This document shows positions 1 through 8,525 of a stretch of DNA of 64,000 nt, piece after piece. Location: contig JAQMWT010000314.1 in the NCBI GenBank assembly GCA_029834535.1, positions 248,001 to 312,000 on the forward strand, in the 5' to 3' direction. Source of the DNA: Chrysophaeum taylorii (lineage: Eukaryota > Sar > Pelagophyceae > Pelagomonadales > Pelagomonadaceae). The notes below the pieces were generated by a model, which saw only the letters and a list, made by a program, of their open reading frames with translations, was not told where the DNA came from and searched no databases. Every line of letters begins with the position of its first letter. Within the stretch, counting starts at the first letter, position 1. Both the position numbers and the translations under genes were made by a program.

Positions 1-10
1 TTATTATTAT

Positions 11-48
<38 letters not shown>

Positions 49-303
49 CTTCGCTTCGCTTCTCTCGACGACGACGACGACGACGTTCTCGCAATAATTA
101 ATTATTACTAGTGTGATGCCGCGCCGGCGTCTCTTCTTCACTCGTCACGGCCGACCGCTTGGCGGCTGTGTTTCCGCGAAGAAGGCGCAACTATCTTTGA
201 ACCAACAGACACAACAGAGAGGCAGGATAGTAAAAAGGCGCCACTTTATTCTTCACCACCCGCACTACCCCCCCCTTTCTGGAGAGAAGAAAAGCGAACA
301 ATA
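1..303. other. Upstream non-coding stretch with microsatellites
   Basis: This stretch begins with a TTA/TAG trinucleotide run (about 1-47) and an ACG run (about 68-85), followed by mixed sequence leading to the ATG at 304. A short open frame from about 116 to 304 has no recognisable content and is best read as the 5' leader of the next gene. Confidence 0.5.
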
Positions 304-1344
304 ATGGAGTCACGGCCCCAGTCTGAGATGGTGTTTGACCCAACAGGGAGTGCGTTTCCGTTCCGGCGGTCGGACTACAGGTATTTGGATGATTTTCCGT
401 TCGGGAAGGCTAGCGCCGAGTTCGAATCGATTCTCGGGACCGCGACGTTCGACAACGCGACGGCCGCGATGAGTCTGCGGCGCGCGATCAACGAAACGCT
501 CGAAAGCGCCGACTGGCAGGTCAGGACGCGGGGGGACGGGGCGTGGGCGACGGTGTACGTTTACACGTGCGAACGTGCCGTGCGCGCGCGGTGCGTGCAC
601 GTGGGCACCCAGTCGCACGAGGACGCTTGGAAATTCAAGCGAGACCATCGTCCGCTCATGCGCGAAAAGCTGGCCGAGTTCGAGGCGGCCCCCGAGTGCG
701 TGCCGGGGATCGTGAACGGCGCCTCCATTGCTGCCGTGTTGCGCGAGCTCGTGGAGGCGCGCCTCGCTCCATTCCAGTTCCTCGTCGCGAGCGGATTCCG
801 GTACTTGCTCGTCGATCTGGACGACCTTCGCGCGATTCCCGCCGATGCCAACCGGTTTCCGAAGCCCCCCACCAAGAGCCCCGACGAGGGACGAGTGGTC
901 CCCGTCGACGACCGCGCGATGCGGGACATCGTTGACGGCATCGCGCTCGGGGCCAACCATTACTTCCAGCGGTCCCACTACGCCGGTCTCCGAACCCTCC
1001 TCGACCGCCGGAATATCCCCTACTCGATTTTTATCGAGCGCGCGGACCCCGACCGTCCGGTCGGAGGGGAGGGGGGATGCACCGCCCAGGGCGAGGCCGC
1101 CCTCGAAAAGCTTCGGCGCGAGGGCCCCGACCACGTCGTCCTCGCGGCGAGTCACGAGGACGGTTCGCGCTTGGAAGCTCACCTGGACACCCCCGACCCA
1201 GAGACCGCCCGGCTCCACACTCTTCGTGCGGTGCTGCCGGGACTCGAGCCCACCAAACTGGAACCCGGCGGACCACCTCTCACCAACGTCTACATCCCCG
1301 ATCGCGTGCTGGTTCCGCCGACGGATCACACTTCGGAGGATTAA
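304..1344 (+). CDS. Unknown 346-aa soluble protein
   Basis: This is an uninterrupted 346-codon frame starting at ATG 304 (context ATAATGG) and ending at TAA 1342-1344. I do not recognise the family. The protein has no signal peptide or membrane segment. It is rich in charged residues, with a Pro-rich C-terminal third that ends in an acidic tail. The strong third-position GC bias matches that of the recognisable genes nearby, which supports coding. The antisense strand is also open over nearly the whole length, but that frame reads as Arg/Pro-rich mirror sequence with no features. The gene converges on the plastid-targeted protein gene with only 4 bp between the two stop codons, so the 3' UTRs must overlap. 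Confidence 0.7.
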   Translation: MESRPQSEMVFDPTGSAFPFRRSDYRYLDDFPFGKASAEFESILGTATFDNATAAMSLRRAINETLESADWQVRTRGDGAWATVYVYTCERAVRARCVHVGTQSHEDAWKFKRDHRPLMREKLAEFEAAPECVPGIVNGASIAAVLRELVEARLAPFQFLVASGFRYLLVDLDDLRAIPADANRFPKPPTKSPDEGRVVPVDDRAMRDIVDGIALGANHYFQRSHYAGLRTLLDRRNIPYSIFIERADPDRPVGGEGGCTAQGEAALEKLRREGPDHVVLAASHEDGSRLEAHLDTPDPETARLHTLRAVLPGLEPTKLEPGGPPLTNVYIPDRVLVPPTDHTSED

Positions 1345-1348
1345 CTAA

Positions 1349-1654
1349 CTAGGCGAGTTTCCGGGCGATGTCGCTGACCATCTCCTCGATCTTGTCCAGT
1401 CGCGTCGCGATGGCGTTTTCGCCCGCTTTCTTCTCGGCCGCGTCGATGTCGGCAGTCAGGTCCTTTACTTTTGCCTCCATGCGCGCCACGCCTGCGTTCA
1501 TCGACTTCTCGAGCAGCGCCTCCACCTCGGCCATGAGCTCGGTCTCCTCGACGGTCGACTTGACGGCCACCGCCGGCCGCATGCCAACAGGCGGCGCGAA
1601 CGCGCCAGCGAGACCGAGGACGGCGGCGATCGTCACGATGAGGAAGCGAGCCAT
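1349..1654 (-). CDS. Small plastid-targeted coiled-coil protein (heterokont AFAP motif)
   Basis: The 101-aa protein starts at the ATG whose complement is 1652-1654. Residues 1-19 form a hydrophobic signal peptide (MARFLIVTIAAVLGLAGAFA) followed directly by AFAPPVGMRP. Signal peptide cleavage just before a Phe in an ASAFAP-like motif is the hallmark of plastid import across the four membranes of heterokont plastids, so the product is inferred to lie in the plastid stroma or periplastid space. The mature part (about residues 30-101) is a single charged helix-forming segment with heptad-like spacing and no catalytic motif. The upstream frame is open much further, but that sequence is antisense to the GT2-like gene and lacks features. 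It diverges from the glycosyltransferase gene at 1787 with 132 bp between the starts. Confidence 0.75.
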   Translation of the reverse strand: MARFLIVTIAAVLGLAGAFAPPVGMRPAVAVKSTVEETELMAEVEALLEKSMNAGVARMEAKVKDLTADIDAAEKKAGENAIATRLDKIEEMVSDIARKLA

Positions 1655-1786
1655 TTGACTACTTACACTTGTACGTACTCCGTGTCGTCGTCGCACGATC
1701 TTCAACTCCTCTGAGACGCTAACCCTGAAAATGATCCTATACCCTGCAAAAAAAAAAAGAATAAGGGTAATAATAATTTTTGAACA

Positions 1787-3037
1787 ATGTTGTGTGTTGT
1801 GGCCCACAAGCGGGGCGCGACGATCCGCGCGGGCATCGCGTTCGAGTCCGAGGTCGTCGGGAGCGTAGCCGCCGGCGGCGAGGTTGAGGTCGACGAGTCC
1901 TGCGTCGCGGTGGCGCGGGACCTCAAACGCGTGCGCGTGGTCTCGCCCGCGGCGGGCTGGGTGACGCTCAAGCTGTTGCGACGGAAACATAGGATTCGAC
2001 GAAAAGATACGGAAGACGAGTGGGTGCCTGCGCCGTGCCCGTCGACCGTCTCGCCCGTGACGGGCCTCGCGTACGCGCCGCACGACGTCGATGATGATGA
2101 CGAGGCGGCGCCGTTTACGCGAGGCCGTCGTCGTCTCGAGGGTCGGTCTCTCGCGCTGCTGGCGGAGATGGAGGCCGCCGACAAGGAGGAGCGGCGGCTC
2201 GCGGCGGTGCGGGGCGAGGCATTGGCGCTCGAGGCGTTGCGAGCAGAAATCCCGCGTGCACCCGAGTGGGTGTTCCGGGCGGCGCCGTCCGCGCCAAAAA
2301 CGCCGCTGGTCCCGCCGCCGCCCGCGACGGACGACGACCGCTTCGTGAGCGTCGTAACCCCCACGACGAGGGCTCGGCCGCACGAACAACTGTATCGGTG
2401 CTTCGCGGCGCAGACCCACCACCGCAGAGAACTCGTCGTCCTCGGCGACGGGTGCCCGTCGCCGTTCTTCGCCAACCTCGAAGATCCCCGGGTCCGGTAC
2501 TTTGCCGGCACCAAGGACCGGACCCTGGGCGCGAAGAGGCGGTGGTTGTGCGAGCAGGCGCGAGGGGAGGTGGTGGCCAACATGGACGACGACGACCTCT
2601 ACGAGCCGACGTATCTGGCGAGGATGCTCGCGGCGCTCGGGTCGACGGGGGACCTCGCCAAGCTCGCGAGCTTTCACTTTGTTCGGACCGATGATGATCG
2701 CAGGCTGCGCATGTACGACGCCGATGCGGACCGCGGCGTTGGGGCCCACCTTCGGCGCTGGGGGTACGGATTCACCTTCGTCATGTCGCGGCGCCTCGTC
2801 GACGCCGTCCCTTACGCTTCGGACCTCGACGTCGGCGAGGACTACGACCTTGCCGTCCGTGCCATCGACATGGGCCTCCGGTGCGCCTCCTTTGCCGACA
2901 CGACCACCGGAAAAATTGCGGTCCACGTCCGCCACGCCACCAACGCGATTTACTTCGGCTCCCCGCCTATCCTGTCGTTGGCCCAGGGTCTCTTGTCTTG
3001 CAGCAGAGTTGAAGAGGCTTCTTTCTCCTTCGGGTAA
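1787..3037 (+). CDS. GT2-like glycosyltransferase with N-terminal SH3-like segment
   Basis: This 416-aa protein has two parts. Residues 1-65 resemble a bacterial-type SH3 domain (repeated hydrophobic/Gly pattern around SEVVGSVAAGGEVEVDE), a region that may bind a substrate. Residues about 185-400 look like a GT-A fold of family 2: VSVVTPTTRARP at the start of the fold, LVVLGDG in the next strand, GAKRRWLCEQARG before the metal site, and the acidic motif NMDDDDLYEP near residue 265. A later GEDYDLAVRA segment fits the ED base motif of the family. The acceptor cannot be told from sequence. There is no signal peptide, so it may be cytosolic. The middle (about 95-185) is charged and low in complexity. 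An AAGGGTAAT motif lies 25 bp before the ATG. Confidence 0.8.
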   Translation: MLCVVAHKRGATIRAGIAFESEVVGSVAAGGEVEVDESCVAVARDLKRVRVVSPAAGWVTLKLLRRKHRIRRKDTEDEWVPAPCPSTVSPVTGLAYAPHDVDDDDEAAPFTRGRRRLEGRSLALLAEMEAADKEERRLAAVRGEALALEALRAEIPRAPEWVFRAAPSAPKTPLVPPPPATDDDRFVSVVTPTTRARPHEQLYRCFAAQTHHRRELVVLGDGCPSPFFANLEDPRVRYFAGTKDRTLGAKRRWLCEQARGEVVANMDDDDLYEPTYLARMLAALGSTGDLAKLASFHFVRTDDDRRLRMYDADADRGVGAHLRRWGYGFTFVMSRRLVDAVPYASDLDVGEDYDLAVRAIDMGLRCASFADTTTGKIAVHVRHATNAIYFGSPPILSLAQGLLSCSRVEEASFSFG

Positions 3038-3073
3038 ATAGTAACAGCCCCCAACGCACAACAAACACAACAA

Positions 3074-3910
3074 ATGGCCTACCTCGCACAAGACCGGAGT
3101 CGGATGCAGCCCCCCCCGCGGAAACGCGGGAGCGTCCTGAAGCGGGTCGCCTCGAACATCGCCGAGGGCGTCGACGGATCCGACAAGAGGTTTATCTCCC
3201 ACGACGACTACGCATCGCGCGCCGGACGGAGTTTGTACTGGGAAGACCTCTGGCAGCAGACTCCCTGGTTCGACAACGACGGACCCTGCGTCGCGCTGAT
3301 GGAGTATCTCGGCACCTGCTCGGGGACGGCGCTGGTGCCGGGCTGCGGCAGGGGCCACGACTGCCACGCCCTCGCCGAGCGCGGTTTCGCGCGCGTCGTC
3401 GGCGTCGACATCTCTCCGCGCGCAATCGACGCCGCCCGCGCCTGCCGCACCTCCCCCGCGGTCGAGTTTATCGTAGCAAACTTCTTCGAGATCGACGGCG
3501 TCTTTGATTTTGTCTTGGATTCGATTTTTTTCGCGAGCCTGCATCCGCACGCTCGCAGAGCCTGGGCCCGCCATATGGCTCGCGTCGTCGCCCCCGGGGG
3601 AACCTTGGCTGTTCTCGTCTTCCCGATGGCGCGCTGGTGGCACCTCTCCCAATTCTACAGGCATTTTTTCTCGGGACCACCCTACAACATCACGGTCGAC
3701 CTCGTCAAGCACCTCCTCGCCCGCGAGGGCTTTGCGCCAGTCCACGTCCAAGACCCCCTACCCCCCGACCTCCACCACCTCCCCAACAACCACCTCCACG
3801 CCGACTCGGCCTTTCTCGTCTTGCAGAAGCAACCTATCCTCGCCAAGAGCGGCGACTCGTCCGACTCCTTCGGCGAGACCGATCTCGGCGAAGTCGCCGG
3901 CCAAGTCTGA
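3074..3910 (+). CDS. TPMT-family S-adenosylmethionine methyltransferase (thiol/halide methyltransferase type)
   Basis: The 278-aa protein has the class I methyltransferase layout of the thiopurine methyltransferase family, which includes plant and algal halide/thiol methyltransferases. The SAM-binding motif I is LVPGCGRGHDC near residues 88-97. It is followed by VVGVDISPRAIDAA, by ANFFEI...FDFVLDSIFFAS (motif II region) and by VVAPGGTLAVLVFP. The family typically methylates halides, bisulfide or thiocyanate and would release methyl halides, a known trait of marine algae; which substrate is used here is not visible. The N-terminal 50 residues are basic and not clearly a targeting peptide. The start lies in an A-rich context (ACAAATGG) 36 bp after the stop of the glycosyltransferase gene in the same direction. 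Confidence 0.85.
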   Translation: MAYLAQDRSRMQPPPRKRGSVLKRVASNIAEGVDGSDKRFISHDDYASRAGRSLYWEDLWQQTPWFDNDGPCVALMEYLGTCSGTALVPGCGRGHDCHALAERGFARVVGVDISPRAIDAARACRTSPAVEFIVANFFEIDGVFDFVLDSIFFASLHPHARRAWARHMARVVAPGGTLAVLVFPMARWWHLSQFYRHFFSGPPYNITVDLVKHLLAREGFAPVHVQDPLPPDLHHLPNNHLHADSAFLVLQKQPILAKSGDSSDSFGETDLGEVAGQV

Positions 3911-4306
3911 CGACGACACCCACCACCTGTCTCCTTCTTCCTCTTTGTTGTTGTTGTTGTTGTTGTGGTTTTTTCGACGACTTTTATTCTCGTTGGCGGT
4001 GGTACTCCTCGGCGGCGGACCTCTCTTCGTCCGTAATGGATGGTGATTATGACGCTCTCCTACGGCGGGTCGAACTCACATATTATTTCGTAATGTACGA
4101 CTATTTCTTAGTTTTATCGCCGAACAAGTAGAAGAAGATTACGCGGGTGGGCGGGCGTTATTATGGAGGGTTTCGCTGAAAAAGATTTAGACAGGTCACG
4201 TGGTTTCTTTTGGTGACAAAGGGGAATCTTTAAAATGCTTTAGATGACGTCCAAGTGATTGGCAACGAATATTCGCAGTAGTAGAAAGAAAACACACGTA
4301 ACGGAG
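3911..4306. other. Intergenic, no gene seen
   Basis: It contains a TTG trinucleotide run (about 3948-3966) and otherwise unremarkable 3' and 5' flanking sequence. The frame upstream of the next ATG is open back to a TTG at 4259, but there is no reason to prefer that start in a eukaryote. Confidence 0.4.
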
Positions 4307-4609
4307 ATGATCTCGAGGAGGAGCTTCGAGAAGCCGCAGCGCGACGAGGCCCGGGGATCCTACTCGCTCCCGGTGCCGATCCCCGAACCCCTCACATACT
4401 GGCACGAGACCGACAAGGACTACGCCGTGCAGTGCGAGTACCAACTCTGGCGCATGGCGCAGCGCGTGAGTCTCGCTGGCATCGGCAAGTACGTCTGCCC
4501 CGACGAGGACATCTTGCGAAGAGCTTACATCCGCCAAGACCGGGACATTCCTCAGGATCTCGATGACGACCGCGCGCCGCCGACGCTTATCTTCGGCATG
4601 GAGCTCTGA
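4307..4609 (+). CDS. Lineage-specific 100-aa protein, PVPIPE/DKDYA family, copy 1
   Basis: The 100-aa product starts at ATG 4307. The family is not one I can name, but it is real, because a second member lies at 12066-12341 with the same order of conserved blocks: S-L/M-PVPIPE, then DKDYA, then C-E/D-Y-Q/R-LW, then QRV, and a C-terminal P-Q...LIFG-M/L-E/D. The spacing between blocks varies, which suggests an ordered core with flexible linkers. There is no signal peptide or membrane helix. Two cysteines (one in the CEY block, one in KYVCPDE) are present, the first conserved in the paralogue. The function is unknown. Confidence 0.65.
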   Translation: MISRRSFEKPQRDEARGSYSLPVPIPEPLTYWHETDKDYAVQCEYQLWRMAQRVSLAGIGKYVCPDEDILRRAYIRQDRDIPQDLDDDRAPPTLIFGMEL

Positions 4610-6136
4610 CTCCCTCTGTGTGTGTGTTTTTTTGACCCCGCCGATGCTCCTTGTCCGGAAAAGTGAGCCGCGAAGATGTCACGTGTGTTCGAATAGACAA
4701 AACCTGTGTTGAAAACAAAATTCCGACGACAACATGATGTAAAAAATGATGTGCACTCGAAGAAGAAGCCACAAACGACGCAATAATAAAGGTGGTGCTA
4801 GTCGTTTGCTCTTCCAAGGAGAGGGGCAGCCGCCTCGTACATCTTGCTGCGGCGGCGGCGGCGGCCTCGTGTGTCGGAATCTCCTTCGAAGGCGCGGTCG
4901 CCATAAGGTGCCGAGTTTCATTTTCCCGCATACTCTCTGCGATCTGGAGGTACCGTATCTCTGGCCCCATGCGAAGATCGCGGATCACAAACCGCCGAAA
5001 CCACACGAGGAACCATCATCTCGAACTTTTTTTTGCAAAGTCATCTCGAACTTTTTCTTTTCGAGAAAAAGAATCATCATCACCACGAACTTGAAGAAAC
5101 TCCACCTTTTTCAGAACGCACGAGAATTCATCTCGAGCTCCTCTTCTTCTTCTTCTTCTTCTTCGAATGAAAACGTAACCGCACGAGCGGTGAGTCGCCT
5201 GCCAGCACGATGAGCCTGACCTCGTTGACTGACCAATTACATCTCGCTGGAGGGTCAGCCTGAATTCTTCATAGCGCCAATCGCGCCAAGAAACATGAGG
5301 AGAACATAGACTCAGCGGTGAACTGGCCTCCAAGATCCAGGGGTCGTCAGTTCCATTCCGGAGACGAAAATCGACACGATGTTGACACCGCGCTCACTCT
5401 GAATTACCGTTCCCCGCGCGAGGTGGCTCTCGAACGGAAACCCGATGGATGCTTTTGGGGGTCGATTTCTCCTCGCACTACCAACGCACACCAACCTCAC
5501 CGCTCTTCATGTGACTTACTTGTCGACGATGAGTAGTCGACGATGGGGTCGACGACATTCAAATTAGGGTTTACGAATCAAAGGGAAATAAGAACAAAGG
5601 TGATTTTGGCGGGGGTCACAGCGTCGAAGATTGGGGGGTAAGAGTAAACTCAAATGTTAAGCGCGCTGGGGTTAGTTAAGGTTACGGAGTCAACCGAAAT
5701 GTGTCACTTACTGAGACTGCGTCGCCTTGGACATACGGTAGGCCCGCTAGGGGGTGACGGGCACGCTCGCGGTGCACCGTGATGGAGAGACGCCGGCAGA
5801 GGCGCTTTGCGGAATTTTCTGTCGGCGCGTATTCGCGCTGGATGCCGCTGGCCAGATTTGTTGGCTGGGCTCGGGGCGCCATCGCGGCGGCGAGCGATGA
5901 AGGTGGTGGGGTACCGCGTCGGGCAGCAGAATACGATCGTTTTGACGTCGGCGGAGACCGCCCGGAGTAGACGTTCCCGGCGTGGCTCCGCAATAGAAAA
6001 GTCAGGAACGAGCCTCGACGCGGACTTGAAGGAACGGAACGCTCGCCGGACGCGATTCCACAACAAGAAGCCCGAAGTCCTCGACGGTGTGCCTGCCCCC
6101 TCGTGCACGAGGCCGCTCGGACTTAAAGGACCGAGT
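4610..6136. other. Intergenic region with a dispersed-repeat copy
   Basis: No confident gene is seen. There is a TTC/CTT run at about 5142-5164 and several short open frames with no shared features. The minus strand from about 5690 to 5905 is a diverged copy of the element at 31138-31552 (separate repeat entries). A second minus-strand stretch, about 5880-6125, reads as smooth protein-like sequence for about 70 codons but has no start or splice sites I could place. Confidence 0.35.
5690..5905 (-). repeat. Dispersed repeat, copy A
   Basis: Read on the minus strand this begins CGCTCGCCGCCG then ATGGCGCCCCGAGCCCAG and continues through a segment translating as RRLSITVHRERAR. The plus-strand copy at 31138-31552 has the equivalent ATGGTGCCCCGAGCTCAG and RRLSITVHREHAR in the same order. 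Homology is visible both at the start block and about 100 bp further in, with insertions or deletions between. The element type is unknown; a short transposon-derived or duplicated gene fragment are both possible. Confidence 0.55.
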
Positions 6137-6471
6137 CTATAGCGCGCGGGACGGAGCGGCGTTGCGGTTGAGCGCGCGGAAGATGGATGTGCCGTACGGG
6201 TCGAGAAGGCGTTGGACGTCGCCAAGGAAACCGCGCTCGGACAGCGCGGGAAGCAGGCCGGCGACTGCAGGCAGCCCGAGGAATTTGGCAGCGACTTCCA
6301 GGAAATCGCTGTTCGAGAAGGCTGGCAAAAAAATCGCGAGGGCCACCCTCGCGGTGGAGAGCTGGTCTGCGAAAAAGGAAGGACGCCTTGCGGACGTCAC
6401 GCGCGGGGAGAGCACGAAGACCAACCTGGATTCGCTCGACGCGAAGATAGCCTCGCGTCACGGCTCGCCAT
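6137..6471 (-). CDS. Small two-exon gene, unknown 91-aa protein
   Basis: Exon 1 is 6426-6471 and exon 2 is 6137-6366, with a 59-nt intron (6367-6425) that starts GTTGGT and ends in a pyrimidine-rich TTTTTCGCAG. Joining them in phase 1 gives a 91-aa product beginning MASRDARLSSRRANP and ending at TAG 6137-6139. The second exon codes for a smooth amphipathic sequence (ARVALAIFLPAFSNSDFLEV and LSERGFLGDVQRLLD), unlike the arginine-rich noise of the opposite frames. The family is not recognised. It lies 74 bp downstream of the coiled-coil gene on the same strand, so it could be a further exon of that gene, although no matching splice pair was found. Confidence 0.45.
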
Positions 6472-6545
6472 CGCACCCCCGGGGCAGCTCCAGGAGCGCG
6501 CGCTCGCATAATGAGAACCAAGCCACCCCTCTTAATCATCATTTA

Positions 6546-7259
6546 CTACGAAAATTCTGCTCGTGATGTTGCCTCTTCGAGCGAGAGGGTGAGGCAGTCG
6601 CTGGCGTGTAGGACGCGGAGGGCAGACTCGGCGCGCGACCAGTTATGTTGTTTCTCGTCTCCTCCGTCGCCGCGGGTGTCCATATCCCACCTCTCCTCTT
6701 GCTGCGCCGCGCGGACCTTGGCCGCCGCGAGCCTCGCTTCTGCGAGGACGCGGGCGGCGCGGTCTGTCACCGCTCGCGCTCTCCGTCGAAAGGTTTTCGC
6801 GGCTTTCTTCGCCGCACCAACGGCCGCCGCCTCAGTCTCGACCGCGTGTCGCAGCTCGGTAGTGTCCGACGACTCCTCTCCGGGAGGAACAACCTCGAGG
6901 AGCGCGAGGCGTTCTTCGAAGCGAGCCGTAGACACGGCGCACGCGCCGAGCGCGGCCTCGGCCGCCGCGGTCTCCTCTCGCGCTTTCGAAGCCTCGGCGC
7001 CCAGATCCGCCACACGCCGCTGGGTCTCCTCGAGCTCGCGGGAAACCGCCTCGGCCGCCGCGACGTCGGCGGCGCGGCGCTCGATCGCGAGCTTGGCGTC
7101 GCGCCACTGCGTCACCAACGACCGTTCCAACTCGACGATCCGATCGTCGCTCTGCGAGATGGCCGCCTCCAGCACGCCGCACCGCCGCTCGGCGGACTCG
7201 CACCTTTCCCGCGAGGCGGCCTGGTCGGCCTCGAGGGCGCGTATCCTCCGCCGCCGCAT
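6546..7259 (-). CDS. Coiled-coil protein, 237 aa
   Basis: The ATG has its complement at 7257-7259. Almost the whole product is one long Ala/Glu/Arg-rich helix with heptad spacing (for example LEADQAASRERCESAERR and ELERSLVTQWRDAKLAIERR), so it should form an extended coiled coil. There is a short break near VVPPGEESSD at about residue 127. No catalytic motif, targeting peptide or membrane segment is seen. Such proteins are often structural parts of the cytoskeleton, basal body or flagellum, which is plausible in a flagellate but cannot be shown. The gene diverges from the small membrane protein gene at 7312 with 52 bp between start codons. Confidence 0.6.
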   Translation of the reverse strand: MRRRRIRALEADQAASRERCESAERRCGVLEAAISQSDDRIVELERSLVTQWRDAKLAIERRAADVAAAEAVSRELEETQRRVADLGAEASKAREETAAAEAALGACAVSTARFEERLALLEVVPPGEESSDTTELRHAVETEAAAVGAAKKAAKTFRRRARAVTDRAARVLAEARLAAAKVRAAQQEERWDMDTRGDGGDEKQHNWSRAESALRVLHASDCLTLSLEEATSRAEFS

Positions 7260-7311
7260 ACCTACTCCCTAACGGCTTTCTTTTTTTTCTCAGGGTAAGC
7301 AAGAAAGGGTC

Positions 7312-7581
7312 ATGACGCTCGCCTCGGGACTCTTTGGTGCCTTTGTCGGCCTCGGCCTCCAGTTCAGCTCCAACACAATCCGCAAACTCCACCTCTGGCG
7401 CCGTCCCTGGGAGCACCTCGTTCTCGTCGGGATCGGGGCGTGGTGCGGCCACAACTACCCGCGCTGGGAGGACGAGCTCCTCGACTCCGTCAACCGTATG
7501 CGCGTCGACCGCAAACTCCCGCCCCTCAAAAAGGCCTTCTGGGGCGTCCAAGTTACCACCCAGGGCCCGCCCGAGGAATGA
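7312..7581 (+). CDS. Small membrane protein, 89 aa
   Basis: The N-terminus (LASGLFGAFVGLGLQFS) and the segment HLVLVGIGAWCGHNY are both hydrophobic enough to span a membrane. Between them lies KLHLWRRPWE and after them an acidic/basic tail (PRWEDELLDSVNRMRVDRK). The size, the two short helices and the RRPWEHLV pattern resemble small inner-membrane accessory proteins of mitochondria, but I cannot assign it to a named subunit. A CAGGGTAAGC motif lies 20 bp before the ATG. The stop at 7581 is 31 bp from the stop of the convergent three-exon gene. Confidence 0.6.
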   Translation: MTLASGLFGAFVGLGLQFSSNTIRKLHLWRRPWEHLVLVGIGAWCGHNYPRWEDELLDSVNRMRVDRKLPPLKKAFWGVQVTTQGPPEE

Positions 7582-7612
7582 ATGAATGAGTGAATGATGC
7601 CTAGGACTACTA

Positions 7613-8525
7613 CTAATAAGTCTTACGCGGCGAGGCCCTGCGCGACAAGAGGCGGGCTTTAGCTTGGGCTCTGGTGGTCCGCTCGAGGCCGTCGTCCCGG
7701 CGCGTCGCCTGCGTGGAGAGTGAGAGGACGTGCGACAACACTTACGATCGCGCTACCCAGGAACGCGAGGGGTTCGAGGTCGTCGGCCGTCTCGCGCGTC
7801 CCGAGCGCGAACCAGCGCCGACCTAAAAGTGTTTTTTCTTTTGACGAAAGAAATCTCTTTCACTCACAGGTGGCGTCGAGGCGCCGGACGAAACGATCCT
7901 CGAGGTGAGTGTCTAGGTTGGGGACGACCAAGACCGTCGGAAGGTCACCAAAGTAGGCAGACCAGAGCGCCGCGTCGTCGTCCTCGGCCGGATCGACGAC
8001 GACCACCGCCCCCGAGCAGTTCTTGACGAAGGCAGAGAGGGCGTCCTCGCGGTTCCTGTGGATAGGCCTCGTCGACCCGAGCATCGCAGCCTCGGCCTTG
8101 AATTCGTTGAGGACGATGTTGAGCGTAAAGGACCGCGTCATGAGGCGGACGTTCGTGTGCCGATACTGCGATCTCCCTTCGCTCTCGCGCGATCCGGTCG
8201 CCCGCACGCTGCTCGAGCCCTTGGTCGAGTCCCGCAACACCCAACGGTCGACGACGCGCGAGGTCTCGGACCCGACCACCACGACTCGAGCGACCGTCGC
8301 CCTGTGCCGCAGGGCGCGTCCCTGGCTCTGCGTCATCCCGAACGTCCGTAGCACCCACGTGTCCTGCGTCGGCTCGTCGAAGCAAGCGACATCCGTGCAC
8401 GCGGGTTTCCAGGTCGGCGCCATGCAAAACTGCGTCCCCTCGGACCCCGGGTCCCGCCCGTACTCTTCTTCGAGCTCCTCCTCATCCGCCACATCCCGGT
8501 CACCGAAACATGCGACCCCAAACAT
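7613..8525 (-). CDS. Three-exon gene, 276-aa protein with a degenerate Ras/Rab-like nucleotide-binding fold (tentative)
   Basis: Exons are 7868-8525, 7746-7822 and 7613-7708, with introns of 45 nt (GTGAGT...TTTTAG) and 37 nt (GTAAGT...CACGCAG); both junctions keep one frame and the joined product ends at TAG 7613-7615. The start is the ATG at 8525 (MFGVACFGDRD); the open frame further upstream begins only at a TTG. Residues about 85-240 alternate strand and helix as in a small GTPase: ARVVVVGSETS at the place of the P-loop strand, GAVVVVDPAEDD and PTVLVVPNLDTH in the following strands. No GxxxxGK[ST] loop, DxxG or NKxD is present, so if the fold is right the protein cannot bind GTP in the usual way. 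The AP-binding p34/AAGAB type is another possibility. The assignment is inference. Confidence 0.6.

Noticed and set aside
310-1329. 339-codon minus-strand open frame opposite the 304-1344 gene
   Set aside because: It is the mirror of a GC-rich coding frame. The product is Arg/Gly/Pro/Val-rich without motifs, while the plus frame has a sensible start and composition.
1655-3751. 700-codon upstream extension of the plastid-targeted protein frame
   Set aside because: The extension is antisense to the GT2-like and methyltransferase genes, and the signal peptide at 1654 marks the true start.
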